Shown one piece after another: positions 33,201 to 44,412 of a stretch of DNA of 46,158 bases (within the stretch, counting starts at the first letter, position 1; the number at the start of each line of letters is the position of its first letter). This stretch comes from Phallusia fumigata. Lineage: Eukaryota > Chordata > Ascidiacea > Phlebobranchia > Ascidiidae. The DNA lies in the NCBI GenBank assembly GCA_008931825.1, contig QXVZ01013327.1, positions 1-46,158 on the forward strand. Direction: 5' to 3'. The position numbers and the translations under genes were made by a program. The notes below the pieces were generated by a model. It had not been told where the DNA came from. It saw only the letters and a program-made list of their open reading frames with translations, and did not search any database.

Positions 33201-36200
33201 AAACCATTTGTTGTCATTGAGTTAAATATTAAAATTATCTTGGAAATAAAACATCTCGGAAATTATAAATTAAAACTTGCAATGACATTGTCAAACAAAC
33301 AGATTTGTTTCATGTTGAAAGGTAAATACCTGGAGTAATGAAAAATATTTACAGTAGCCAACAAACCAGCTGTGTTATTTCCACTGTGCGTTTCTAACAT
33401 CATGTTAATAAATGTTCAAAACAGGTTTATCAGATCACCCAATATCCAGCTTAGACCAGCCCCTTTTGTAATTATAAAAATCAAAAACTGGTACAAAACA
33501 GCCCTTTTCATGTCTTGCAATCAGGTATAGTCATTTTTTAATGGAAAGAAGGAATACATGTTATTGATCAGCATCAATATAGGTTATTGAATACGTACTT
33601 TTCTAAAACATTTCCAACCTTCTTTACTTTTGTCCAGTATAGAGGTTTCATTGGCTTAGGTGGTTCAATTACCGTAGCTGAAAGAGATGCAAAGTAAAAA
33701 AACATATGTTCCAAACAAAAATTACACCTTCAGGATATTTTATTATATCAGTTTTCTAAACAGTTCCAATAAAGCACCCTTACCCTTTTCAGGTGGTTGA
33801 GGGGGTGGAGGGGGTACACTTAATCCCATAGGTGGTGGTGGAGGGGGCTTGCCATGTACAGGGGGTGGGGGAGGTGGTGGAACTCCCAACAAAGGGGGTG
33901 GTGGGGGCACAGGTGGCGGAGGAGGTATGTTGTGGGCAACACTGTTGGTATTGCATGTAACACTGGAGGCTGGTGTAGATTTGGAAGAAGGTTGTGTGCC
34001 AATGGGAATATTATTGCTTGATGGTAAATCTGGTGCATCTGTTTGGCAAGTTACATCGCATGTGGGATGTTCCAAGCATGTCTGCACTGCCTGCAAAGTA
34101 TATACAGCCATAGAAGCAAAAGGCAGTTATGAAAATCAATAGGTTCTGTAGCTGGTTTAAAATATCTGGAATATACAACATCTACAGCAAAATCTGAATC
34201 ACAGCAGCTAATGTTGAAAACTGACATGCTTATTGGCTCACAATAACTTAAATCTGGGTGCAACATTGTTTACATTTACACAGCATTACGACGTCATACA
34301 AGTTTAATCTGTGGCGGCATTCCAAAGTCATGCCCAAATTAAGCCAGCGATCACAATGACGTTATTGTAACTTTCAATCCAGCTTAACCTATAGGCGTGG
34401 TCAGTTAATTATCATACAGAGGTGGCATATACTTTTCTCCTATTTTGCATTAAAAAAACGGTGTATTGCCAAATATGTATTTTTCAGGTTATGGCGTGCA
34501 TATTACACCTATGTTTATACCTTCATGAGTTGTAACACACTGGGTGTCTGTGTTGCGGTGTTAAATGCTTGACTGCGTGTTTGGCAAGCTGCATCACAAA
34601 ATTTGTCAGATTGCTGACTGTTGGCCTGATCAGGGAGACCACCCAAAAACTCAGAAATTTCCAGGGTCTGTTAAGAAAATTTTGTTAGCATGAAAATTTT
34701 TAAATCATTTCAAACCACAGTTGTGCTTCTAACCTGATGGTCAAATACAAACACAGGACTAGTGGGTCCTGTATCCACAGAATTGTTGTTTTCTAAAAGT
34801 AAGATTTTGTTCTAAAATATAAAGTTTTACACCCTAGAAAGACAAATTTGTTTTTTATGTAATTTTGTTTTTTACTTGAAAATTTAACAAAAGGAGTAAA
34901 AATGGAAAAGCTCATTAGGTTGTCACATTGCAATACTAGAATATTGACGGCCTGTAATTTTTACCTGCTTCAGTCGAAATATCCTGGCTAATGTTACGTT
35001 GCAGGCGATGTCGTCTAGCACGACGTCGGGGTGTGGTAAAGTTGCTTGACACATCACAGTTGGCTTCATTTTTATGGCTAATCTTGTCTGGCAAAACAGA
35101 GGCAGCTTTGTCCTGAGTTTTTTCTTGCCAAGAATACAACATCTAAACCAAAGAAAATCTTTAAGTTTTATACATTTGTAAGCATCAACTGTAAAAATAT
35201 AATGTCAATATCTATCCAAACAATGAACAACAAATCTATCTTTAGTATTTTATTGCATAAAATTACTGTTATTCACATTCCTGCATTTTTTAGTTTTCAT
35301 AATAACCTGACATATGAGAATCATATTACACTTGCTTTTTATTTTAAGTAAACATTGAATTTTGAGGCTTACGTGGTCATTTGTTGTTTGAGAAGAAACT
35401 ATCAAATTAGCTTTAAGCAAGCTGTCACAAACTCTTTTAACAAACTTGACAACAGCATCATTTTGATCAGAACCAGATGACAGCCAGCCAATAAGACATT
35501 TCTCTGCATAAAACACATTACTACATGATGTAAACAAGGTCAATTAGGCATAGAAGTAGACATTTATTGATTAAAATATTTTTAAAAGTCATTGCTGATA
35601 ATTAAGACTGCAATTTACATGGGCCTTTACTTTCATTGCTGCTTAGTAAAGCACAGAACACTGAGAAAACACTACACCAAACTTTTCCTGTTTCACTTGG
35701 TTTAGGAAAGTGGTTCCCAACCTATTTTAGCTCACGAACCACTTTTAAAGACCATTTGTTTTGGCAGATCACTATGAGATAATTGTAAAAAAAAAGAAAA
35801 CAAGATAACAGTGGATAATATTGTGAGGTGTACAAATAAGCTTGAATTCCAAATCTGTTAGCTAAACTCATTTAATTCATGCCAAAAACAAGATCTTAGA
35901 ACTGTTGCAAGAACAGTTGTCAGATCACAATTGATCTTTGTTTTCAATGTTTTTGTGTGTATGGCTCCAACAGTGAGAAACTTTGCGGATATATAATGTT
36001 AAATGTAATGGTGCATTCACACGAATTGTGAACTATGCAACTGACTATCCATATGACTTTATTTTTAAAGGCTTTCAGCCCCCAGAGAGAGCTTCGTAGC
36101 ACACCGGTTGGATGGCGCTGGTTTAGGTGTTTTACAACAAGTTTACACACTTTTTCACAAAATCATTAGAAGTAGTTTTGCAGTATGTTTAAGCATGCAA

Positions 36201-39200
36201 AGATCCTTGTATGACCATGACAAGGATCAGTAGAACAACAACAAGTATTAACTAGAGTTAACCTAAAACCTAACACATAGATAAGAGGCAAACACCTGAG
36301 AATTTTTCTTGTTCCATTACATCCTTCAAATATTGAACAGAAGCAATTTCACCACCTTCAGATTTTACACTTGATTTCTGACCTCTGGCATTCTCTTTAG
36401 GTTCAATGCTGCAAACATATTTTTAGTGAGATAAGTTTTTTGTGGTAAGTATTTTAAAGAATTTTTATTTCAAACTGCATGTTTTCAGAAAAGTATTTTA
36501 CCAGAAAAGAAACAATATCTTCAATAATGATAAAAGGAACCCGTACATTAAAGACCATATCAAACACCGATCACTTTACAATCGAGACGAATAATAATGT
36601 TTTTATCATTCACAAAATATAACTCTAACAGTATAACTCTAACCTGGTTTGTCTAGGTGCGTGGGAAGATTGGACATTTGTTTCTTGCTGCTTAGTACTT
36701 GTATGGCTGACAGGATGGTGGGTCACATTCTTTTTTAAATCATTATCGACTGTTGAAATGTAATAAATATTTCCTTACAGCACAATGCAAAGAAGTAAAA
36801 GTTCAACATGGGTTGTAAAACACGGAACATTGGTTAAATCCTGACATTCTCACACATTCTATAACCCCCACCCCCACATAAAACAAATACACTTTACAAG
36901 TCAAATATTTAAAGTTGTTCACCACAACAGGGTAATTTCATGGCATTTCTTGTGTTTGTTTGCATATAACAACCACACATTTTGTGGTGGTTAAATTTAT
37001 TTGTTATCTTCAGTGTTTCTGAAGTTTTATTATGGCACTATCGCCAAACACGTTAAACCTGAATAGTAAAAGGTTTTATGTATTGGTAATGTTTTGTGTA
37101 CATTTAAAGTGAACCATATCAAACCTGTTGTATCCAACTTTAAAGGATCAAAGCACATTAACTCATTAATTGCATCGGCCAATTCATCTTTATCTTTCTC
37201 ACCTAAGGACGAAAGCATTAAAATGTTACAACATCTATAATAGTTAAGTGTTGACTAAAATGTTACAACACCTCAATGGTTTGTGTAAAATTAATTTAGG
37301 ACTTTGGTTTTAACACCAAATGTTACTATGGCAACCTTCATGTTTAGCAAATAGTTAAACAACAATTAAACTTCTGATTATTCTGTCAAGTTACAACTTT
37401 TAGGTTTGTATTTTCAGTTTAACTGCCTACATTAAAAAACTGATCATTCTACAGTAATGAAGGTGTAAAAAACAGAAAAACTAAAAGAGCATTTATTAAA
37501 TAACCGTATTTAAAAAGATTGGAAAAAACACTTTGAAACCAACAGAGACAAAAATAAATTGCTAAAAAATGACCATGGAATATAATGTCTATCTGACACA
37601 TGTATTATTTAAACATTAACATTCTTAGTGTACAAAAAACGGATGAGTTGCATACAACTGTCAATAACTTAATATTATTTTACACTCTTCACATATAGAC
37701 CACTTTTACTCACATTTAATCTCTGCTTCTTTGTTTTGGTGTGACGCTGTTTCAAATCTATTCGGTTAAGAAAAGAAAAAACTTGTTAACAACAATAAAA
37801 GTTATAATAAAACACTCTAATCATTTAAACCAAGTGAAAGTTACATTACAAATATTATAATGCTACAAATGCTAATATTTACTTAGAAAAAGCAAAAAAG
37901 AGCAATTTACCACACCTGTTTTCAGTGGCACTTTGCCTCCTGTTTCTTCTTACTAGACCTTTTCTTTCTGGATCAAAAACATATTTTAACATTTTTATTA
38001 TGTGTTGCACATTAAAACTTGAAAAACTCATTGCAGACAGTTGTTCTGTTGTTCTATGCCATAAAATTTTAACACCACTTCAATGAACAAGAAAGGTTAA
38101 AACTGAACAAAATAAATGAACCTATTCTGTTTTTTCTAATCTTTCCCTGTTTTTGAAGAGTTGAACAAGCTAAAATAAAATCATAAGGAATAATCCAAGG
38201 TGACCTCAACATTTCACCATTCTGTCAAAAATGCCATGTAAATTGTAAATACAGTGGACCGCTCAACAGTTGTTGAAGCTCTTAATCTTAGTGATGTTGA
38301 CTTTAAACATTCACCCATCACATTGGTATTGATATCAGAATACTAATCTATTTTAACAATTCATGGAAGATGGTGCAAAAACTGGTGGGTGATTTCAAAA
38401 GGGTGACAACAAGAAAAGGGTTATGAATCACTGTTCTTTTTGTCCAAACCATATTACATGTATTTATTTCATATAGGTAACTGGTAGTCATAATTAAATT
38501 GACTAGGTTAAAAGCAGATAGCGTATGGAATAAATAAAAATTTTGGGTTGAAATTGTGTTGCTTGGGAATTTTTAAGAACAAATTGTAAATTAGACACCA
38601 ACATTTTCAAAAAGCTAGTTATTGTGTTTGACAATAAATCAAGCACATTCTAAAGTATGTCCAGTTAGAAAGTCTTACCTTCAGATCCTTGATGAAGCTT
38701 ATGTGTTCGACTTTCTTTATTTCCCATTCTGTAGATGAAAAATATAACTATTAGTAATTGCCACTGGGCAAATCAGTTAGGTATGGACCTGTATATGTAT
38801 CCCACAGCCTGTACTTCAACAAAATTATTAAATATGGTGAGGTTATAAACATATATTTCAGACCAAGCTGGAAAGTAATAAGTTTGAAAAAAAACTATAT
38901 TACCTGCTTTCCGGTGCTTTGAAGTGACTGTTACTTTGTATTGTCGACCCGGAGTGTTTTAAATCAGAACTTATTTCCTTGTCTTTAACACTAAGTTCTA
39001 CATCTTTAAGATTTCTTTCTTGAGGTTCACTAGTCACTGCATGCACATAACCTGTTTTGGTGTACTCATTAATGCCAGAGCTTGATCTTGCGATTTTAGA
39101 GCCACTTTCCTGTACTGCTGAATATTGATTTTTAGACAACGTTCCAGTGTCTGTTCCCTTGGGATGAGGTAAAGCATTATCAGTCGGGATGGATTGTGGG

Positions 39201-39355
39201 GCTGGTGCAGAGAGTAGGCAATATTGGTGAAAACTGTTTGATTCTTTGCATTTTCCTGGCTTGGCTTCCGAAGAACAGTTTGATCTATTTAGTATGTCAG
39301 ATATGTCAGGTAATGGTAGTTTCCAATACTGATTTGAGTTGAACTCATCAGACAT
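20911..39355 (-). CDS. FMN: Formin (FMN type), whole gene model, at least 25 exons
   Basis: Formins nucleate and elongate actin filaments: FH1 binds profilin-actin and the FH2 dimer caps the barbed end. Exons with matching phases: 39355-38904, 38728-38679, 38169-38122, 37967-37916, 37757-37714, 37202-37125, 36749-36644, 36408-36296, 35503-35373, 35142-34965, 34792-34734, 34667-34521, 34090-33784 (FH1), 33677-33599, 33192-33066, 32603-32510, 32077-32016, 31941-31844, 31765-31636, 31577-31508, 29056-28923, 28862-28742, 23873-23822, 21254-21114, 21046-20911. The sum is 3,009 bases, about 1,002 residues. The first ATG, at 39355, gives MSDEFNSNQYWKLPLPD. FH2 landmarks follow the FMN1/FMN2 order. 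One coil segment of about 31 residues is missing between 23822 and 21254, although those exons join in frame. FMN1/2 is preferred over other formins because of EPPKPMKPLYW, the closeness along FH2 and the Gremlin linkage; a separate orthology test would be needed to fix the symbol. Confidence 0.9.
21255..23821 (-). other. Formin intron (2.57 kb) that may hide one exon
   Basis: Vertebrate FMN proteins have about 31 residues between the segments encoded by the flanking exons. I could not find an exon with correct phase (one base in, two bases out) and clean splice sites. Two weak candidates are described under rejected items. An AAC microsatellite lies at about 22377-22391, and a possible decayed hAT end at about 23480-23522. 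The sequence is CpG-rich up to about 23.1 kb, with an AT-rich patch around 23.2-23.7 kb. Confidence 0.5.
23822..23873 (-). CDS. FMN: Formin FH2 coil exon (52 bases)
   Basis: A T-rich tract and CTACAG acceptor precede codons for TSDVEKLQEQISRSRQ, and the exon ends at a strong GG|GTAAGT donor. The phase agrees with the previous exon (one base carried in, giving Ala) and the text fits the coil after QKELK in the family. It is short, so confidence rests on the splice sites, phase and position. Confidence 0.7.
23874..28741 (-). other. Largest formin intron (4.87 kb), CpG-rich
   Basis: By position this is intron sequence. It contains one hAT-type element (27412-27787) with an 8-base target duplication; otherwise it is CpG-rich and free of recognisable genes. 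Long frames on both strands (such as 26290-26817 on the minus strand) carry no family motif. Confidence 0.55.
27412..27787. mobile_element. hAT-type non-autonomous element, 376 bp, with 8-base target duplication
   Basis: The ends are CAGTAGTTCCCAACCT and AGGTTGGGAACCACTG, near-perfect terminal inverted repeats beginning CAG and ending CTG. The flanks at 27404-27411 and 27788-27795 are both ACATAGAG. No transposase is encoded. It sits in the largest formin intron and is AT-rich against a GC-rich background. Confidence 0.88.
28742..29056 (-). CDS. FMN: Formin FH2 domain, two exons in the CpG-rich part
   Basis: Exon 29056-28923 begins NRSRGEAAGFGLDVLSKLKD, which completes the GN-x-R-G motif region after the previous exon's NYLNAG and is strongly conserved in FMN1/2. 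Exon 28862-28742 encodes VRASQIDYQEIEKGFLKLQK, the coil that follows. Both use G/C-ending codons far more than the exons upstream of 31.5 kb. The donor at 28741 is GTGCGT, weaker than consensus. They are separated from the rest of FH2 by a 2.45-kb intron on one side and a 4.87-kb intron on the other. Confidence 0.92.
29057..31507 (-). other. Large CpG-rich formin intron (2.45 kb), composition boundary inside
   Basis: The intron interrupts FH2 between NYLNA and GNRSRG. Its 5' end (about 31.1-31.5 kb) is AT-rich like the rest of upstream formin; the remainder is CpG-rich. No coding exon or transposon end is seen. Overlapping frames on both strands (for example 29456-29797 and 29670-29894) are shadows. 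Confidence 0.6.
31508..33677 (-). CDS. FMN: Formin FH2 domain, first seven exons (AT-rich side)
   Basis: Exons 33677-33599, 33192-33066, 32603-32510, 32077-32016, 31941-31844, 31765-31636 and 31577-31508 encode the lasso, linker and start of the knob. Landmarks: EPPKPMKPLYWTKV (lasso, with the conserved Trp), TLWHSV, KRSQALGIFISSLHVDVED (the classic N/S-x-x-I motif region), LDLETNVVDVESISAIYDL, DKPEEFL and IQQLFGIILAIGNYLNAG (the conserved knob-to-coil motif ILAIGNYLN). All junctions have consistent phase. The small exon 31577-31508 encodes exactly the segment expected between its neighbours. Confidence 0.93.
33784..34090 (-). CDS. FMN: Formin FH1 exon (polyproline)
   Basis: This 307-base exon encodes AVQTCLEHPTC at its start and then four or more runs of 4-7 prolines separated by Leu, Val, Gly or Met, ending QPPEKG at a GTAAGG donor. 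Such Pro runs are the profilin-binding tracks of FH1. The next exon opens FH2 directly, so the FH1-FH2 spacing is short. The plus-strand reading of the same bases is a glycine-rich shadow. Confidence 0.95.
34521..39355 (-). CDS. FMN: Formin N-terminal part, 12 exons
   Basis: Twelve exons of 44-452 bases encode about 486 residues that I cannot match to a named domain. Exon 1 (39355-38904) is Ser/Asn-rich and looks disordered. Exons 2-5 are tiny (44-52 bases) and basic. Exon 9 (35503-35373) is the most structured, with a helix-like stretch LIGWLSSGSDQNDAVVKFVK. Exon 12 ends in SVLQLMK before FH1. Each junction was checked for GT-AG ends and phase. FMN-family N-termini are known to diverge quickly and lack the GTPase-binding/DID module of diaphanous formins, and none is seen here. 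Introns are AT-rich and mostly shorter than 800 bases; one contains a hAT-type element (35708-36120). Confidence 0.75.
35708..36120. mobile_element. hAT-type non-autonomous element, 413 bp
   Basis: The left end AAGTGGTTCCCAACC resembles the left end of the 27412 element; the right end CACCGGTTGGATGGCGCTG is a decayed counterpart. The flanks GTTTAGGA (35700-35707) and GTTTAGGT (36121-36128) match at 7 of 8 bases. It lies in a formin intron between 36296 and 35503. It is older and more diverged than the other hAT-type copies. Confidence 0.7.
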
Positions 39356-42300
39356 TTCATAAATACACAACTTGAAATGAGTTCATCTGTAAAACAGTGA
39401 TGAAGGAAATAACAGAAAAAAATAGTGATACATTTGTGGTTCACCTCAATACTTTAAAGCTGATGGAAGATGGAACATGTGGCCATGTAATAATCAACCG
39501 ACAAAAGTCTACTTTGACAATAAAGAGCAATACTAGGTAAGTGCTTTGAAACAGTCATACAATCAGTGTATGATAGTTGTCTAAAGTGTTGTTTTAGGAC
39601 ATTTTTATCAGATTTTCTTCATGCAACTCTTGTCTACAAGATAAAGTTGTGTTTTATTACCAAAAAAATGATCCTGAGATCCTGACAGTTAAAATAAACT
39701 TATTCTAGTTTAAAATCTAGTAAAAAGTCTAGTTAAAAACGGCAAATCCAACCTAAAAAACGCCTCCAGGCTGAGACACTGTACATGCTGACTGACCTTG
39801 TTAATTACCGGTTGAAGGTGGTATTAAGATTCTGAAACTTTTACTGGGTAATTATCAAAAGGAGAGGATAAATTTGTGAGGCTTTTTGATATATTTGTTA
39901 TCAGCATGTGCAACACCACAGAGTTTGACATAGGCTCTGGATAACCAACAATTTTTTGATAAAAAACAAATTTTGCTTGAAGTTTCGAAGCAACTTTTTC
40001 TTTGGTTATTTTATGACATGTGCAAGATTTAATATCATAGTGCAGGGGACAGCAACCTTTAGCCTAAAGAAAGCCATTTGGGCCATTTTTTACCAACAAA
40101 ATAAACCATATTTTAAGTTAACATTAGTTATGGTATATTATTTGACTGCTACAGTGCTACTTGAAATCAATATATGTAACCATATTGATTGAAATGCAAA
40201 AATATTTTAATCACATTGTTGGTTTTGAGGTTTTGAGAGCCAGATAGAGGAATAAAAGAGTTGCATGTGTCTCTATAGAAGCGGGTTGCTGACCTTTGTC
40301 ATAGTGCAAAGTGTGCAATCCCCCCAAAAAAATTTGACAAAACAAAAATCAAATGCCAAACTATCACTATGAAACATAAAAGGTAATGAGAACAAAAAAT
40401 TTTAAATGTTATTGCCCAATTTTTTCATGTATCGGATATTTTAATACTGCCCAATACACCTTTGATTTAACAACTTCAACCTGGTAAGCTTCAACACAGG
40501 GATCTACCAATACTGTTTGCTGTGACCCACAAAAAATATTCCTAATATCTCAAACCATAACATTTCGACTTCGTAAGCATAATATGAGGTTTATTGAAGG
40601 TTTTTTAACATGCAACACAAATGATCAAGAAGCCTGTTTATTGGCCACTAGCGTACATTAAGTCGCATGTACTTGGAGGCGCCAGCAAACATGACAAAAC
40701 TGCGTCGTCAAATTCTCAACTCAAAGTGGAAGGTCCTACCTCCACGATTTAAATCTTTCTCGAGACCAACTATCTGCGGACTCTGTCCATAACAAACATC
40801 GTTTTTCAGAGCCGCAACTATGTCGATGGTGTGACAAGCACGCACGTTATCTAATTGCTGTTTTTTAATGTTCGCTGTGCTTCACAAAAACCTGGAGCGG
40901 GGCGCGCGCTCCAAACCAAAGCCAACCAAGGAAACCGTGCGCAATTCAACCTTGAAATTGTTTGGTACTTTCCCATTTGTTTAGTTACGTCACAATTACC
41001 TTTTCTAAATGTGGTTAGCTTTGAGCTTGATCACTTTTCGTTCCTTGGTTGTGGTTGAACGGTATACAACTTTTAAGCAAATAGAACATGATTATTCTAC
41101 AGGCCAGTGTTTATATAAAGGGTGTTGCTGGCAGATTACCACAGAAGTTGTACGAAAATCAAAATTTACCTACCAATTTAGGGTTGGAACCGCGGGAAAT
41201 CCCGAACCCGAAAACCCGGGATTAACGCCATGTTTTTCAATCCCGATCCTGGGATTTCATCAAATATCTAACACGCAGTGTCGGTGCGATTTTTTTTACA
41301 TTTGAATAAATTTGTTTGAGTTGAGTTGAGTTGATTTTATTTCGCTTGGTGAAAGAAAACAGCGACACAGGAGCACTAATCAATCACCAGACCGGAAATA
41401 GTTGCGCAACGTTAGGACGGTATGAGGCACAAAAAAGTAAAGGGCACAATTGGTTCGAGGTTGAACGCGCAGCAGCCACACTGTCAGTAATATTACACCG
41501 GCGTCATGTGGCGGGGACTCTTTATGAGAAACACGGCTGCGGAGGGCGACGTTGGTGGGGCCAGCCGAGGGGGCCTTGAATCCAATCACCCGTGTTAGGG
41601 AAAGAGGTTGGCGTTCGACAAAAAAAAACACCGAAAGAAACCCTGCAAAATAGTTTTAAGCGCCAAAAAACCTCCTTGTCGAAAAAAAAACTATCCAACA
41701 CAATCGTCTGTAACCATACCTTTTAAAATTTAAACACACGAGGCATAAATTATCTAACTTAATTAAAACAATATTTCTGATTGTTATTTTAAATCTTGAG
41801 ATTTAATTTGATCCCGAAGTCCCAACCCCAATACTGCTAAAGCCATTTAGGCTAATGGGGAAACAAAATTCAATCGGACATATTAGCCTACAATGAAAAG
41901 CGTCATTTTATTCTTTACAATAATATGAAAAACAAATCATGGTTATCAGACTGAAAAAGCCCGAGTTACAATTCGCGGGCCGAAAATTGATTTGCATAGG
42001 CCACAGCTTGCAGCTGAACCACGTTGTTCTGAAGCTGGGCTTCCCCAATTATTTTGGCTTCCGATCGCTTCTAAATTATTGTAACTTTTCGCGCCCTTTC
42101 TTGCTTGATGGTGATCGATAATGGCAGTACGATACCGGTACGCAGCAGAAATTATCACGGTACGCCCTTCGTACGAGGTACGTGGTAAGCAGAAATCAAT
42201 CTGTACCGTACCGTTATAACTTATAACAGACATATCCATCATGGACTGGTACTGGGCTATGCGTTGCTCCACTTTTCAGAATCACACCAATGTACCTGCC
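39356..42300. other. Region upstream of formin; no gene seen
   Basis: This should contain the formin promoter and any 5' UTR exon; a possible acceptor (CAG before ATGAAC) lies about 30 bases upstream of the start codon. Besides the hAT-type element at 40043, there is a GC-rich self-complementary patch at about 41183-41245 built of CCCGAACCCG/CCCGGGATT blocks, probably a transposon end, a GAGTT pentamer run at about 41317-41333, and a segment at about 42113-42230 with repeated CGGTACG/GTACGG blocks in both orientations. No coding exon is recognised. Confidence 0.45.
40043..40298. mobile_element. hAT-type non-autonomous element, 256 bp, with 8-base target duplication
   Basis: The ends are CAGGGGACAGCAACC and GGGTTGCTGACCTTTG (inverted repeats with a few mismatches). 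The flanks 40035-40042 and 40299-40306 are both TCATAGTG. The interior resembles the common hAT non-autonomous pattern with internal inverted GAGCC-like segments. It lies about 690 bases upstream of the formin start codon. Confidence 0.85.
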
Positions 42301-44344
42301 ATTTAGGAATGCAGTCAGTACAAGTGGTTGATCCAGGGGAATGGGCGATTTTTTACAACAGCGTGCTGTTTGTCTACGACTTTTAAGGACAATGTTCTGA
42401 AAAAATTATTGGGGTCGTCTATTCTGATGTCAGAAAGGAGATGTTTTGCAAGAATGGCTGTTGGGGATAATAGAATATGCAGAAGCAATGCCCTAATTGT
42501 CACCGATGGCAATTTTAGAGAACTTTTAGAACAGTTAGAATACAAAATTGCTGGTGGCGATATTGCGCTGTAAATGTCAGCTGGAGAAGGCATCGGCCAA
42601 CGCTACGTTCATCAGGAAAACTATTTAAACCAGTTAGTTCATTGTTGCGCAATAAAAAATTACAAGTGTTATTGTTCTCGTGTGCCTGGGTTTTTCGAGT
42701 TTTAGGTCAAAACCGTCCCCTAGAGAAAATTTCTGTATCCGCCATTGACCGTATCGTTCTGTCATCCTTAATGGTGATAAACAGTTTAAACGTAGGCTAT
42801 TTAGTGTTATTATGTGATACTTGGTGTTAATTTAGTGCAGCCTAGTTGATTGTGACTAAAACTCGTCGCGCAACCCCTTGTTTAGGAAGATGGACAAAAA
42901 ACTAAACAAAAACGTAGCCTAAAGGACTCTGTACACGAGACGCGGTTGGCCGTGGTGGCTGACGATGCGTAGGTGTCGCGGTTGTGCGCGGACTTTCCGC
43001 ACGACGCTTGAAGCGGCCGGGGGCTTCACACCAGAAGTGCGGTTGCGGCAAATCATTTTTATTGGCAAGAAAACCAAGTCAATGTGCTGGACAATTTGAA
43101 TGTCTCTGCGTCGATACATCGTTGATAGGGAATTTAAGTTAGTTCTACTTTGAGACAAAGCAATTTGTTCTTAAAACCATCAGAAATCAATCATAACAAA
43201 CCCCCGTTGGTAGGGATCAGTATTCCATTAAATTCATTTCTATTTTTTTTACTTTATAGTCATAAAACAATCCGCAAACAAACGTTCTAAAAACTGCCAA
43301 AAAATATTGTAAGAAGACAATTTGCACAATTGCCATTAATACATCATCACCTTTCTTTTCTACATTTCTGTTAAACATTCATGAAATTATCAGTCTACAG
43401 GTCTGGTGTGAATCCCACTTAAGATGCGCTCGTAACACAAATTTTGTCATTTAATTTTTTGACTCCAGAGGTGGAACGTCTCATACCAAACACTTAACTT
43501 AACAAAAAAATATTTGGTCGCCCTCGAAATTTTAGGCTGACTTTACAACGGAGAGCACAATCACAACCATTCTTAATTGAGTTGCTATGTATTCTGAGCA
43601 GTGATGTAAAAGAAAGACGGAACGACAGTTCGGGTAAAATAGTTATTGCCAGTACAGCCTTCCGCTAAGAGTAGGCTATACGTTTTTGCCGGGTCTGTAC
43701 CGGCCTCCCGCCCAGTCACCCAGTATGTCCTGGTTATTATCAGTCCGTAAACCATAATTCGGTCTGGTTACTGACCCACACCTTTATTATACCGTGTATT
43801 ATCGAGTCTTCTTTTAGTCTAACTTCATTTCACTTTTGACGGCGTCGTTGCATCGCATTAGGCAGTGTTTCATACCGGAACAGAACGAAATAAATAAATT
43901 TTGGTCCAAACCGGAACGAAATAAAAAAAAATCAAAATACCGGAACGGAATACCGCTATTTTTAATTCCGGTATTTCGGAGTTGCTTGAAATCTCGTGTT
44001 TGATACCTAACATTATCCTTGTGTTTATTTCATCCCAAATGCTCCGATAATGTTAAATGTTATGTGACGTAATAACCACCAAACAACAACCTTTTCGTGT
44101 TGCAACTTGCTTACTTTGTTCGGTTGAGAGTTTTTACGCCCTTTATTGTAGCTTAACCGAGTTTGCAACCTCACCGCTGGCGTATGGTTGGAATTTCTGG
44201 ACGATGTTATTAAACACCGGGTAATTCGAGAGAAAATTATTCTACTTTCATGACTGATTATGAATGAACAATGTCAACTCCAACAGGCATGTGTTTGTTT
44301 CGAATTGAAAACTTTTTGAAAACACACAACGCACAAGCCTCAAT
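42301..44344. other. Intergenic, inverted-repeat remnants; unassigned ORF
   Basis: An open frame of about 80 codons at 42328-42573 overlaps one of similar length on the other strand; neither shows a motif and I do not call a gene. The block near 43018-43050 (CTTCACACCAGAAGTGCGGT) shares its core with the foldback element at 44413. At 43868-43983 a short sequence ACCGGAACGAAATA recurs several times and then appears inverted, like a decayed inverted-repeat element. Confidence 0.4.
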
Positions 44345-44408
44345 GTTGTGTCTCTTATTTGCCTTAGGGGCGTGACTCGCCCTGGAAGCACAGCAGGGGC
44401 GATCGCTT
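44345..44408. repeat. Dispersed repeat, copy 3
   Basis: GGGGCGTGACTCGC and AGCACAGCAGGGGCGATCGC match the copy at 4497-4562 closely, and the 8688 copy less so. It directly abuts the foldback element to the right, so it may be the edge of a composite element. Confidence 0.5.
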
Positions 44409-44412
44409 AAAG

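Noticed and set aside
33849-34142. Plus-strand glycine-rich frame
   Set aside because: It is the antisense of the formin FH1 polyproline codons.
42328-42593. Overlapping frames of about 80-92 codons, considered as a transposase fragment
   Set aside because: No catalytic or Harbinger/hAT motif could be recognised on either strand.
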